Assembly (NCBI GenBank): GCA_031213475.1
Contig: JARUPZ010000016.1
Span: 6,565,046-6,629,045, forward strand
DNA: 64,000 nucleotides
Source of the DNA: Nereocystis luetkeana
Lineage: Eukaryota > Sar > Phaeophyceae > Laminariales > Laminariaceae
Reading direction: 5' to 3'
Shown here piece after piece: positions 46,427-57,479 of the stretch. The notes under the pieces were generated by a model. It made no database searches. It had not been told where the DNA came from and saw only the letters and a list, made by a program, of their open reading frames with translations. The position numbers and the translations under genes are program-made. Positions within the stretch are counted from its first letter, which is position 1. Each line of letters opens with the position of its first letter.

Positions 46427-46603
46427 TAGGCGTTCATTCAACCCAACCCAGCTTTCGCATAAAGAAGTGAAGTACCAGGTATCAACGAGCGCAAAATAAT
46501 GTTGCACGAACCGAAAAAAATGTGTTTGACGCTGTTAGTAACACGAGTTACACTCCCTCGCTACTTCTTATTTTCGCTGTTTTGTATTACTGAAGGTTGG
46601 TAT

Positions 46604-46754
46604 TTACGGGGGACCATATTAAATAGGACCTACGGTACACCAATATATAATATATACCTGGTATATAAATATAATATATATACCTGGTACCTGGTATGTA
46701 TTTGGCTGTTCTTACTAACAATATTCAGTCATATTTACTACGGCCTACCGTAAT
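46604..46754. mobile_element. MITE family 1, expanded centre
   Basis: Left TTACGGGGGACCATATT, right CGGCCTACCGTAA; the loop contains repeated TATACCTGGTA motifs. Confidence 0.75.
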
Positions 46755-48094
46755 AGTAAAACGAGTAACACTCGTACTCGTACTCATTAAACATAATGCT
46801 GGAGCTTTGCCCTCCGACAATATTTATATAGCACGAGCTTCGTTCAAAAGTTGCACTTATGAGCAACTCTCCGAAAGGAAAAAAAAAAAAAGAAAAAAAA
46901 AAAGGGGAACCAAGACGAAAAAGGAACCCTATACACTGTACACAGAAACCGCATTCCGACATTTCTCTGTCGTGCACCTTTTCTGCAAATTTCCCCCCCC
47001 TCCCCTTCCCTCCCCGCCACCCGTGCGTGTCAAAAGTCGAAAACCCTTCTGGGACCCTCCCCTTTTGATACGCAGCGACCAAAACATTGGTGGTCTATAA
47101 CTTCGGTGCTAACAACTAATAACCGTCTGTCAACCCTTGTGAGGCCCCCGTTTGATAGCGACCAATACAATGGTTGGTGAATTTTGGTGCTATATTCACC
47201 GCCTATAGGAGCAGCGGCGTTAGGGCCCACCTTGACGGGGAACGCTCTTTGGAAAATTATTTTGATTTCATTGAATTTTAATTTTGATTTCGAAAAACGT
47301 GTTTGTGTGTGCCTACCAGGGTATGGAGGAACGGCGTACTATGAATAATTGTCAAACAAAAAATAATTCGGAATACACCTGGAAGAACGCACCGCATCAC
47401 ACAACGCCCAGCCGACAAACCGCGAGGAGCGTAGACAAGAGCGAAGGTTTGCGTTGCCGCGTGCGCGCCGCCGCCAGCCTCTTTTTCTTTCGGTGGCGCA
47501 GGATAGGAAGCTTATCATTCGCAGGGTGTCTTGCGCGGGCGGAGAGAGCCCTCAAGCGCCACGTGCGGAACAGCAGCGGCGATGCAGCTATCGAGGTCTT
47601 GAGCGTATCCTTCGTTTTCTTGCTCGTTTGCTCGGTCTTCGTGGCTGTTGGCTGATCGAGCAGGCCGAAAAAATGGGCTTGCGGCCGCCATGATTATTTT
47701 TGAGGCGCCACAGCCGGGGTACGATGTTATATGGTCTGTGGGCGTGGGCACGGCTATTGCTCCGGTCGCTTCTCGTTGAGGTTCGCGTTTTATCGCCTCG
47801 TTCGTGGTCACCAAAGCGGCCAAGAATCGCCCCAGACTCCACCGAGGGTGTTGACCCACCATGAACATGCTACGTCAAGACCGAGGAACTCCCAAAATCC
47901 AAATTGAAATGAAAAAAATCGCGCGAAAAAAGCCCCAAAAGACTTTCGACTCAAATTGAAATTTTCCAATTTGCCTGCTTGGTTGTTCACTCTTCGGCCA
48001 GTCAAATGCAAACTAAATTAGAAAAAAAAAGGAATTGAAAAAAATAAAAGCCCTCGGTAAGATGGGCCCTTAGCGCACTGCAGCACGGGCAAAG

Positions 48095-48240
48095 GGGTCG
48101 TGTTGCGCCCCGTGCCGCACGACTCCTTGCATCAACCATTGTCACTAGGACACCAACCATTGTATCACTTCCCCCCCCCAATCACACGCGGTGGCCGTTG
48201 TGGTAATTTTTTTGTTGTGGTGGTCATTTTTAGTCCCCCA
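48095..48240 (+). repeat. Diverged repeat shared with 63525-63670
   Basis: GCCGCACGACTCCTTGC, GACACCAACCAT and a poly(T) with GTTGT/GTCGT recur in the second copy; no function seen. Confidence 0.6.
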
Positions 48241-48251
48241 AGAGCGTGATT

Positions 48252-48351
48252 AGCCTTTTGATGGCACACTACAGTCCCATCTTGGGAGGACAAACCACTC
48301 ACATTTCAGATAGTTTGTCCCAAAAAACGGGGCTGCGGTCCTGAGAGGGTT
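48252..48351. mobile_element. MITE family 2, diverged
   Basis: CCTTTTGATGGCACACTACA to GGTCCTGAGAGGGTT. Confidence 0.75.
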
Positions 48352-48754
48352 GGGCTTGCTGTCATCGATGGTTTCCGATCATGACACGACATGCGCCTAG
48401 CCAGCAAACAAGGCAAACCCCCCAATATACTGGTAGCCGTTTCGAAAAAAAACAAACTATGTATATATACATATATATCGAAAATGCTACACAAGTTGGT
48501 CTATAATTCGAGTGAGACAGATACAGAAACTGAGAACTGACACTCGGCATTGCCTTTTCCCTGCACCACTTGGCATTGCCCTGATCCCGTTCGCAACAAG
48601 ATCGAATGGTGTATTTATGTCAACTTGCTTAAACATAATCACACGACCTGGCACTGAAGTATATTTTCCTACCCGGAGCAAAGGACAACCGGTTTATATC
48701 AGAAGGGCATCTACGCTATTAGTCGGAAGGCAGGCATACCAATATTACTAACCC

Positions 48755-48950
48755 TCTAACCCTGACCCTGACCCTATTACTCTGAGCCAATCAGAGCAAC
48801 CCTAACCCTGACCCTAAGCCAATCAGAGAAACCCTTACCCCGACCCTATAACCCTAAGCCAGTCAGAGCAACCCTAACCCGAACCCTAAGCCAATCAGAG
48901 CAACCCTAGCCCTGATCCTAAGCCAATCACAGCAACCCTAGCCCTGAGGC
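48755..48950 (+). repeat. Tandem array of telomere-like and CCAAT units
   Basis: Six or so units of about 30-36 bp combining CAACCCTAACCCTGACCC with TAAGCCAATCAGAG. Confidence 0.88.
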
Positions 48951-49146
48951 TAATAAGCTCTACTGTCGGGGCGCGCGCGCTAGCATCGATCCCTCTTGAA
49001 AAATACGAAGTGACGTCCCGCACGCAGGCTCTGCCTAGACTACTGATTTGACTCGTTCGGTTGACCAACAACATATAGCACCGGGAAGAGTGAACCGATA
49101 TACTTCGAAGTGCAGATATACAGTAAGTCTATTCATCTGTTGACTC

Positions 49147-49239
49147 ACCCTTTCAAAACTGCAGTCCTGTTTTGGGGACAAACCACTCAAATTCTGAGTA
49201 GCTTGTCCCCAACACGGAACTGCAGTCCTGAAGGGTTAA
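49147..49239. mobile_element. MITE family 2
   Basis: CCCTTTCAAAACTGCAGTCC to TCCTGAAGGGTTAA. Confidence 0.8.
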
Positions 49240-50084
49240 TAGGCGTTTCTACAGCAGTACCAGGTAGTAGTCTACTCATCTACCAGCAGGCGTTTTTTGT
49301 GTGTTTGCTGGTATATCCCGCGATATCCCACGGAAATAAACACGTGGTATATTTGGTACGACATTTCTTTTCGCGTTTTTTTTCAACATCCGAAAAGAGA
49401 TGTGAGTACTCTCAATCATTAATAATGATATTCGTACTCGTAACTTTCTGCAGTCAAGTTTTTTTTTCTGCTGTCGAACGAGCGGCAGCTTGATTTTGGG
49501 TTGACAATACGGGAAAAATTATCTGGTCGGATGGCTGAAACGAAAGGTTCATTTCTTTTTTTCGCGTTTTGGGCTTCCGAAAAGAGACGGAGGTACCGCT
49601 GATGGTACTCGTGTTTACACGAATATTTTTCTTGAATTTCGGTCGACCACAAAAAAACATTATTTAAGGTGGTCGGATGGCCGAAACGAAAGGTGCACCT
49701 CCGAAAAAAGGTGACAGTACTCGTGTCGCGGGTAGTAAATACGTATATACGAGTAATTTAATCAACTTTGGGCTGGCGAACACGCATGAAAATAGTAGCT
49801 TCTGGCCGGAAACGTAAGGAAAACGTAGTGACCTCTGGACGGAAATGTAGTGAGAGGCACACATCCTTTCAACGTTTTTGAGGAAACTAAAGTTGCGCTG
49901 CAAACGTATTGTGGGATGAAAAAACAACGAATAAAACGCGAAGGTTCGACGGCGGCAACAACATCATCAACAACACGAACACCACCAACACAAACACCAA
50001 CAACACCAACAACATCGCCATCACCACCACCACCACCACCACCACCTCCACCAATCAAGTCTGGCCCCGCCCCCCCCCCCCCAC

Positions 50085-50260
50085 CTCACGGCGCTTCACG
50101 CTTGGTGCAAGCAAGCAATGTCTGCCTGGTCGGTAAAAACCTGACGTGCTCCGCCCCGGCATTGTAGGGATGCGAGGGTCTATGGTCATACGACTACGGC
50201 CACGCATGATAATGAGTACCCCCTCCCCCTCCCCCTCCCCCTTCCCTATCCTCTCCCTAT
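50085..50260 (+). mobile_element. SINE-like element, 3' end
   Basis: CACCTCACGGCGCTTCACGC to GATAATGAGTACC and a CCCCCT tail, 40 nt before the acceptor of the unknown gene at 50300. Confidence 0.75.
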
Positions 50261-50299
50261 TCTCTTCCCTCTCGTCCCCTTTTTTCGATCAATCAACAG

Positions 50300-51785
50300 A
50301 GCGCTGCAAAATCAAACACATGGCGCACCGCAGAAACATGCGGAGGGCTACCGCCCGTCGCTCGAAAGAGAGGCAAGTCATGCACGACCTCAAGGACGCG
50401 CAGTACGCGGCAGACTGCAAGGGAATCTCAGGCTCCTCGAGCCTGTTCGCCAGCGTAGCCAGTGCCTGCACCGACATGTTCTCGTCTTTGGGAGGCATGG
50501 TCTGGGTGGGCAACACGCGTGTCCCGCGCGGCCGGCCAGTGAGGGAGGAGGATTGGCAGGAGCTTAGCGGGAAGCGGCAGCTTAGATATGACGAAGCGGT
50601 GAAGGTACGAGGCGTGGGTTATATATAGGTTGAGGTTCATTCTTTCTCGGAGAGCGTTTTTTCCATAATTTCCAAAGTTTGGAAATAATTAGAGATATCT
50701 ATCAATATACGGAGGCGTTCTGTCACTATTCGTGAAATTCTCCAGAAGAAGCAAAAATATCAAGTTCGTTATCATTCCAATATTTGGGGGGAAAAAAACC
50801 AGGAAAGTATGAAAGATTGAAAAATTGCGCGAAAAAAAAAGTCAAAAAGTTGGAGAAAAAGCTCTCCGATAAGGATGTCCCTAACATGTTATGCTGACCC
50901 TTTTTTTTGTTGCTCCACCCGCGCTCTAGAATATACGATATCGTATGTGTGTACGTACGTAAGTATGTATGTATTCATGTGCGAAGTATGCATTTATGCA
51001 ATATCATTTCGATGTCAGCAGATCTACGACAATATATACGGAAAATATCGTCAGGTCAACGTGTTATGCGACCGCCGAACCTGTAGTAGAGGGCATGTCT
51101 TGCTCTCTGCGCTGGGTGGATAAAGCCGGTCCATTCTGCAGGAAACTCGAAGACGGAGAGAGGTCCGTTTCGTCCGACCGAGAGTCTGCCTCAAAAACTA
51201 AAAACTTTAAGCCGCACAAACAAAAAAAATACGGAGTATATATTTTTTTCTTTGGGTGCCTTTCCACCCATCAGCGCGTACAGCTGCATTCCTTCCACCA
51301 GCCCACGCATTTGACGATACCATACTATACTGTACTGTACTGTACTGTACTGTACTGTACTGCACTACTGTACTCCCTATAAAATATCCCCCCCCCTGAG
51401 CTCCTATTAATAGCGAAAACTATTCAATTTTGCTTAGTCCCCCCTCCTCCCCCCTCCCCCCCCCCCCCCCCCCCCCCGACCTCTCCTCCCCTCCTCCTGT
51501 ATGCGTCAGGTCTTGCTGGTGCCTACCAGCGACGAAATAAATGAAGCGGCGGAAGGAGGCGTGGACAGCTTGTTTTTCTCGAACGACGAGACCATGAATA
51601 TCAGGAGAGAGCTTTCCTCGGGACAACCCATGGAGGAATTTCACCAAATGATGTCAGACATGCGACTGGACGCAGCACGCCAGCGCCGTGCATGGCTTTC
51701 CCACCAGGCAAAGGCCAGGGGAGAGGGACGGAAGGCGCTAGGAGTCCGCGAGCGCGGAGCCGAGATCGTGCCGAGCTTGTGCTGA
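50300..51785 (+). CDS. Unknown gene, two 3' exons (50300-50604 and 51510-51785)
   Basis: I do not recognise the protein. Exon one starts after AATCAACAG with a basic stretch (AHRRNMRRATARRSKERQ) that could bind nucleic acid or act as a nuclear localisation signal, followed by a segment with MVWVGNTRVPRGRPVREEDW. It ends AAG before GTACGA (phase 0). Exon two follows TGCGTCAG in the same phase, VLLVPTSDEINEAAEGGVDS to VPSLC, stop at 51783-51785. Both acceptors have long C-rich tracts, the first being a SINE tail, as in the two firm genes. A Met at 50321 could be the start, otherwise exons are missing upstream. Amino-acid composition looks coding; function is unknown. Confidence 0.5.
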
Positions 51786-51802
51786 GCCTGTGCCGATCTC
51801 GC

Positions 51803-51880
51803 GCTGTAAAGCTCGTGCTGTAAAGCTCGTGCTGTAAAGCTCGTGCTGTAAAGCTCGTGCTGTAGAGCTCATGCTGAGAT
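51803..51880 (+). repeat. 15-bp tandem repeat just after the stop of the unknown gene
   Basis: Five units of GCTGTAAAGCTCGTG beginning 18 nt after the stop codon. Confidence 0.85.
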
Positions 51881-51994
51881 CGGGCGGAACCGGTCCTAAA
51901 CTCGAGCTAAGCTTGGGCTGAGTCCGAGCTAAGCTCATTCTGGGCTCGAGCTGAGCTTATCCTGAGCCCGTACTGATCCAATGAGGCCAATGCT

Positions 51995-52082
51995 CGATTG
52001 ATGACAGCTGCGGTGGTGGTGGTGGCGGTGGTGGCGGTGGCGGTGGTGGTGGTGGTGGTGGTGGTGATGGTGATGGTGGTTG
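51995..52082 (+). repeat. GGT/GGC triplet repeat
   Basis: Imperfect GGTGGTGGC tract of about 85 bp. Confidence 0.85.
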
Positions 52083-52284
52083 GTGCGATTGAAGTGGTCG
52101 TTGGTGTGATCGGTGTGATTGGTGTGGCTGGTGTGGTATGTAACCAGGGGGCGGTGGAATGGAGGGGAAAGGGAACCTGCTTTCAGTCTCCTTTCGAGGA
52201 CTGCACAGGACCTCCCTAGAAATGTCTTCAAAAGAAGGCGACCTCTGGCTGTGGTGCAGTTGTGCGATTGTGGCTGTAACCATG

Positions 52285-52825
52285 CGCGGGTGGAATCGCA
52301 GGCATTGCAGGCAGGCAGACGGCCACGACTTGAACGCATCTATCGGTTTCTTGAAAGCGAGTCCCAGTGGTTCGTTCTGTGTTGACGCACGGCCACGAGG
52401 ACGGGTGGGTGGGTGGGTGGGAGGGTGGGTGGGTGGGTGGGTGGGTGGGTGGGTGGGTGGATGGGTGAATGGGTGGAATCACAGGCATTTCTGGCGGCCG
52501 CGACGACTTGAACGTATACCTCGCTTTCTTGAAAGCGAACCCCAGTGCTCGCAGTCGTACTGCACTAACGTAAGGTCGAGAGGGATGGGCGGCATCACAC
52601 GTAGTGCAAGCAGTCAGCCATCTCTACGAACGTACAGATCGCTTTTCTTGGAAGCGCGCCCCAGTCGCGGTGTCAATACGCGACTGCGGTTGTGAGGATA
52701 GGTGGGATGGCACTGCGGGCAGACAGCCACGACTTAATAAAAACACGTATCGCTTTCTTGGAAGCGAATGCCCAGTACGAGTAGTCGTGGTGTAAATAGC
52801 AAGCGGCTATTTATGAGGGTGGGTG
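52285..52825 (+). repeat. Four diverged ~130-bp tandem units with a palindromic core
   Basis: Each unit has a GCAGACAGCCACGACTT-like start and a core CGCTTTCTTGAAAGCG (or TCTTGGAAGCG) followed by CCCAGT. A GGGT microsatellite (52403-52462) interrupts it. Confidence 0.75.
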
Positions 52826-53969
52826 GGTGGGCGGAGGTTGATGGAGTGGGCGAGTGAGAGGCATCATCACAGCGGCGATAGGCCGGAGAGCGAGGTTGTG
52901 ATAGCAGTATCGTTCGAGCTCCATTCTTAGCGGATGGCGTCCGACGGGAGTTCCGGTTTTTGACAAAGGGTGTCGAAACCGGAGGGTAGAACACACGTCA
53001 AAGGGCTTACTTATACTGTAGACATGCGCGGGACTCGCTTAGTTTTTTTCTTGCTTAGAAAACTGAAAATACGTCAGCTGTGAGTTTCGTAAAGTTTTTT
53101 TTTTTCCCCTAGTGTGTGACGGGCTTTTTCCTTGTCCTTTTTTATTTTCTCTTGGCACAATGTGTTGTGTTTGCAGTTCACTGGAAACGTGGCGGCTATA
53201 AGCCGTAAGACCAAAACGCGTGTATTCCAGGAACTCGCTTAGAATAGTAAGCCAACAAGTTGTATTCTGCTAAAAGCGATTGTGTTGTATGTTGGCGTGT
53301 TTGAATGAAAAACTGAACAGCCCTTCGCCGATTTTTCGTTTGCCAGTAGGCAAATATGTTGGTCGACGTTGGGTCCTTTCTTCTTCGCTCCCTTTCGTAG
53401 GTGTATCGCAAAAAAACGCAGAATGGCTTGTTGCAGTTGATGTTGTCCATGTCCTTGTTGGTGGTGGTGGTGGCGGTGATGGTGGTAGTGGTGTACCTCT
53501 CACATGTATGGTGCAGGCATCGGTACGTGTACAGTGCTACTGCGGCAGCACCCTTTTGCTGCTACAGTAGGTGTTAGAGCGTACCGTAGTAGGCCGTGCG
53601 GAGCTCGGTTTAATTGTAGTAATACTCGTGAAGTTCATTTGAGCGCAGATATACTGTTATAGTGAGTACAGATTGTGAAGTTTAAGCACGTGCTGGTACG
53701 AACTAGTCAGTGATGAGACTTTAGGGTCGTAGCTGAAGTTTGAGCGCAGAGTTTACGAGTAGTTATTGAGTGTTTAAGGAACATAAGTGTGTTGGATTTT
53801 AAGTGCAGCTAGTAGTGAGTTTTTTAAGGCGAATTTCACCGCAAGCACTGGTGGGCTCTATCTTCGACACCCCCTGTAGTTTGGTCGGCTCTTCGGTAAC
53901 AGGAAGCTGCAAAATAATAATAACGTATTTCTTCTCTACGTGTTTGTAGTTTTATGCTTTCGCTTTCCA
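52826..53969. other. Stretch without recognised features
   Basis: Nothing beyond short GGGT and GGT runs can be supported. Confidence 0.45.
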
Positions 53970-54240
53970 TCCGACAATGTGCTGCATATTGCTAAGATCA
54001 AGGTCGGGACACTTTGCATCCCTTGACAGATTTGCCTTTTGAGCAGGTGCTCGTTGATGCTCACGTTCGTGCACGTGGGTACTGAGAACAAGGCTCGTCC
54101 CTCGCCGGGAAAACCCCCTGGTTTTCCATCTAAGATACGCCTTCCAAGTACTACAACAAAGACGACCCCGATACCCGAACCCAGGTAATTACCGGGCGTT
54201 CAGCCTTATTCAAAGCAGTACCATAACGATGCGCTGCAAA
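53970..54240 (+). pseudogene. Degenerate fragment, copy 1 of a repeated gene segment
   Basis: This stretch is similar to 55320-55640 along its whole length: CATCCCTTGNCAG near the start, a TTGAGCAGG/TTGAGCGGA block, then CCATCTAAGATACGCC and ATACCCGAACCCAGG. Stops interrupt every frame. The second copy has a longer open frame, so both probably come from a multi-copy gene. Confidence 0.4.
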
Positions 54241-55289
54241 AATCCGACGTCTGCCGCGAAAGGGGTACGAGAGTACGATAATCTTTTCTAGCCAAAAACA
54301 AAGACTTATTTCTGGCTGACGTGGGCGCCTTGACCGGCCACTTTTACCTTCTCCAAAATCTTCAAAACATCTCCTTTCTGTCGTGCAATGTTACTAATGT
54401 TGATCGTTAGATGCGTGTAGAACATGCGAAGGTTACCTGCTGATCGGGTTAGTAAGAAAGTGTACACTTTTTCCTTAAGGGTCAGTTTTTGGGTGACTGA
54501 GTACGAACAGTGGAAGAGTATTAGTATTAAATAGTACGCAGAGCTCCCCAGGTGAGGAGGAGCCTCGTAAGAATTACTGCAGGCTTGTCCATAACCTCTG
54601 TGTACATTCCGTACGAAGCGTGCATCATAATCGATCGCTCATCAGCATCATTATTTATCTGCACAACTTGGGTTCCAAAGTCGAGCGCCCGCACCATTAT
54701 TTTATTGTAAACATTCCCAGAAAGAAGAAGACCATTATTTTAATGTCACGATCGCTCAATTCCTACGTACGTGGCTGTCGAAGGAAGGAAGCGGCGGCTT
54801 ATCACCTCCGGCCCTCCTCAATGCTCGCTTGAGAGAACTCTAACTGACACCCCTGGTATTCCCTATAGATTTATACCTACATGCGGTCTTTGTGACGAGG
54901 AGTCGGAACGCCGCCGAATCGAAATGTATGTACGATACTCCACCTCCCGCCAACCAACGACCACACCGCAGCTGCTGTTGTTCCGTACATACAAAGGGAT
55001 AAAACTGGGAAACAGTTCGCGAATGCATATTGATATCACCGATCATCGGAAGCACTATAATGTTTCGTCAGTCGCTTAAAGAGAACGCGCCGTAAAACGG
55101 TATACTGGTTATTTTTACACCCCCGGCGCTCTACCTTCAAGAACCCTGGCCGCTAAGGAGTGCCTTAATTTTTGCCTTAGAGCCCTTTCCCTGCAGAGGG
55201 CTATTACGTGCCTGTAGATGGTCCCCTTCGGCACGTATTTACGTTTGACGAAGGAACGCCGTTGAGCATACAAACACCTTAAAACGATC
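54241..55289. other. Stretch with weak coding-like frames
   Basis: A plus frame at 54771-55079 contains CGLCDEESERRRIEMYVR, and a minus frame at 55115-55405 contains KRKYVPKGTIYRHVIALCRE, which could be a helix-turn-helix remnant of a transposase. Both are unproven. Confidence 0.35.
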
Positions 55290-55640
55290 GTGGTAGAGGG
55301 CCACCTGAAGCTGCGGGGCAACTCTAACATGAGGATAAAGCAGGGCGTGACACAGGTATCCCTTGCCAGGTTTTGCCTATTGAGCGGACTCTCGCTGTTA
55401 CTCATTCACGTGTTGTATGTTGGTTGCGCTTGTATGGAGATAGCATCGGGACAGGAAGTGTGTTCCACAAAAGGCCACGACAAAGACTTTAAAGGGACCT
55501 GGGTTCGCGTTGCCTCGCTCTCAGACCCCCCCGGTTGTGCCCATCCAAGACACGCCTCCCAAGAACACAAATACATTCCCAATACCTGAGCTCAGGCAGT
55601 TACCGGCAGCTGAAGGACATTCAAGGAAATACCATGTCAC
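55290..55640 (+). pseudogene. Degenerate fragment, copy 2, with signal-anchor-like helix
   Basis: The frame from 55290 reads VSLARFCLLSGLSLLLIHVL, a hydrophobic segment like a type II signal anchor, followed by SGQEVCSTKGHDKDFKGTWV and DPPGC, then stops near 55587 although similarity to 53970-54240 continues. A short related piece lies on the minus strand at 62830-62900. I do not recognise the parent family. Confidence 0.4.
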
Positions 55641-55874
55641 AAACCCGCACTCTCTGGTGAACTGTATACACATGCAGAAATATATGTGAAATTCATGGAA
55701 ACCCGGTTCCACGAACTAGAATAGGAGTCGAAGATGCGGCTTCTCAAAACCCACTCCCACACCAACCCTGACACCCAGAAGAAACGGCAAGAGAAGCGAG
55801 AAAACAAGGAGATGTACCCGTAGTGGGACATAAATCAATACGACGCCAACGAAATCCACCGCCATATCACCAGC

Positions 55875-56260
55875 AACGGGTTGGGGGGGTGTACTCGATG
55901 GGAGAGATGTACTCGATCTCATGCATGGCCGTAGTCGTATGGCCATAGACCCTCGCACCTCTGCAATGCCGGGACGGAGCAAGCCGGGTTTTAACCGACC
56001 AGGCAGACATTGCTTGCACCAAGCGCGAAGCGCCGTGAGGTGTCTGGCGAGTCGCATGAAGGGTGAGCGGCATCCTACTAAGAACCGCTTTTTAGGCGGA
56101 TTTGCATATGGACGACAGCTTCAATGAGCTGATTTAATTTCCGGTGTAGGCATTTCCAGAGACAGCAATGGGAGCACTATGTAACTCCCTCTTGGGTGCC
56201 TTACCTTGAACACTACGTAATACGATAATTCCCAATTGTGCGAAGTAAAGGTTCTTGGAT
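55875..56260 (-). mobile_element. SINE-like element, 3' two thirds
   Basis: GGAAATTAAATCAGCTCATT through all downstream blocks to the doubled GAGTACA end and C-run at 55880-55890. Confidence 0.8.
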
Positions 56261-57169
56261 ATACGGCTCCGGGTTCTTGGATATACGGCAAGTACGAGAT
56301 GTGCCGTAGCTACCTGATACTAGCTATGCGCGCAGGGCCTGGAGTATGAGGGAGGGGTCAAGTGGGGTTGGGTACTCCCTGGTGCACTCTAGCGGAAAGG
56401 GGACGGCAATCAATCGTCACCTGAAGTTTCCAAGATTTTTGTGATGGCGTGTAGACGCTGGGTCATCGGTATCTTATACCATCCGCCTCGTGTCTACTTG
56501 ACGCGGGCCAGACGAACGAAAGAACGACGAGAACCAGTGGGGTCCGTATCGTGGTGGATGATGTGCTTCTGTATCGCACGCGTCACACGCCAATCGCACG
56601 CTATATCCTACGGCGAAAGCTCGAATACTCGCTTTGTGCTTGCCTGGAGCTCGGAATGGTCACGTTGCGGGAACGGGACGTTCAAACCTCTCGAGACACG
56701 AGAGCAGGATATAACCACTATTAGCGAGGGAAGGAAGGATCTCCAGTAGTATGGGGGGGCTGCGCTGTCCTGCACTTGATAAAATTTGAAGCATTACATT
56801 TAACTATTACTAGGTATTCTTGTGTCAACAAAGGCAAAAAAGTACTTGTTCGTAGTGTTGTGCTGTCTGAGGCATTGCACCGTTACTACTACTACTGCTG
56901 TCGAAACGTTGTACGATCGGGAGGGCGTTGTATCGGCGATATCGGCATGTTTTTAACTTCGCGGCAGAATTTCACACACACACACACAGGCGTGCAAATA
57001 TTCGCTCTTGGACTGCAGCTATTGATAAATTGGAGTTGAGTACTATTCGGCCAGAATCGATCGGCATTGTCTGTGCCAGCTTCGTAAACGTACCGGAAAC
57101 AGTCTCAAATAAACCAGAGGACTAAATTGTACATGATATAGCTTACCGTTGCCCCCCCCCCCCCCCCTC
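56261..57169. other. Stretch without recognised features
   Basis: A direct repeat GTTCTTGGATATACGGC pair (56251-56290) is the only structure seen. Confidence 0.45.
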
Positions 57170-57270
57170 CCCCCGCCCTGCTCCGTTTCGAAAGGGATGC
57201 GTGGTCAATGGTCAAATGACTAAGGCAATCAGCAAATAAATGAGTGTTACGCCCCCCCCCCCCCCCTCGC
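57170..57270 (+). mobile_element. LINE 3' end fragment, poly(C) tail
   Basis: GGATGCGTGGTCAATGG, CAGCAAATAAATGAGTG and a C-run. The next 220 bases are open in several frames and include an acceptor-like TTTGTTTTTCAG (57406), so an unrecognised exon may follow. Confidence 0.7.
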
Positions 57271-57479
57271 CCCTTCCCGATCTCGTTTGGCTTCCGTTGC
57301 ATGACATTTCGACCTCGCCCATCGGACGGTTCGCAACCCATCTTCTTGAACAAAATGTGCGGTTGGCGAAAGCGACCCCACTGGTGGCCGCAATTTGTTT
57401 TTCAGAGCGATTTCCCACACCCGTAGCAGCGGTAGCTTGGCTGTCGCAGGGGAGAAGTCACAGGCCACAGCCCGCCCAG

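Larger units (their letters stand above)
45416..48094. other. Mostly unique sequence with MITEs
   Basis: It holds MITE copies (46224-46426, 46604-46754) and a ~45-bp block AGCGACCAA...ATTGGT repeated near 47073 and 47155. The frames around 47284-47870 are open in several frames without family similarity. Confidence 0.45.
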
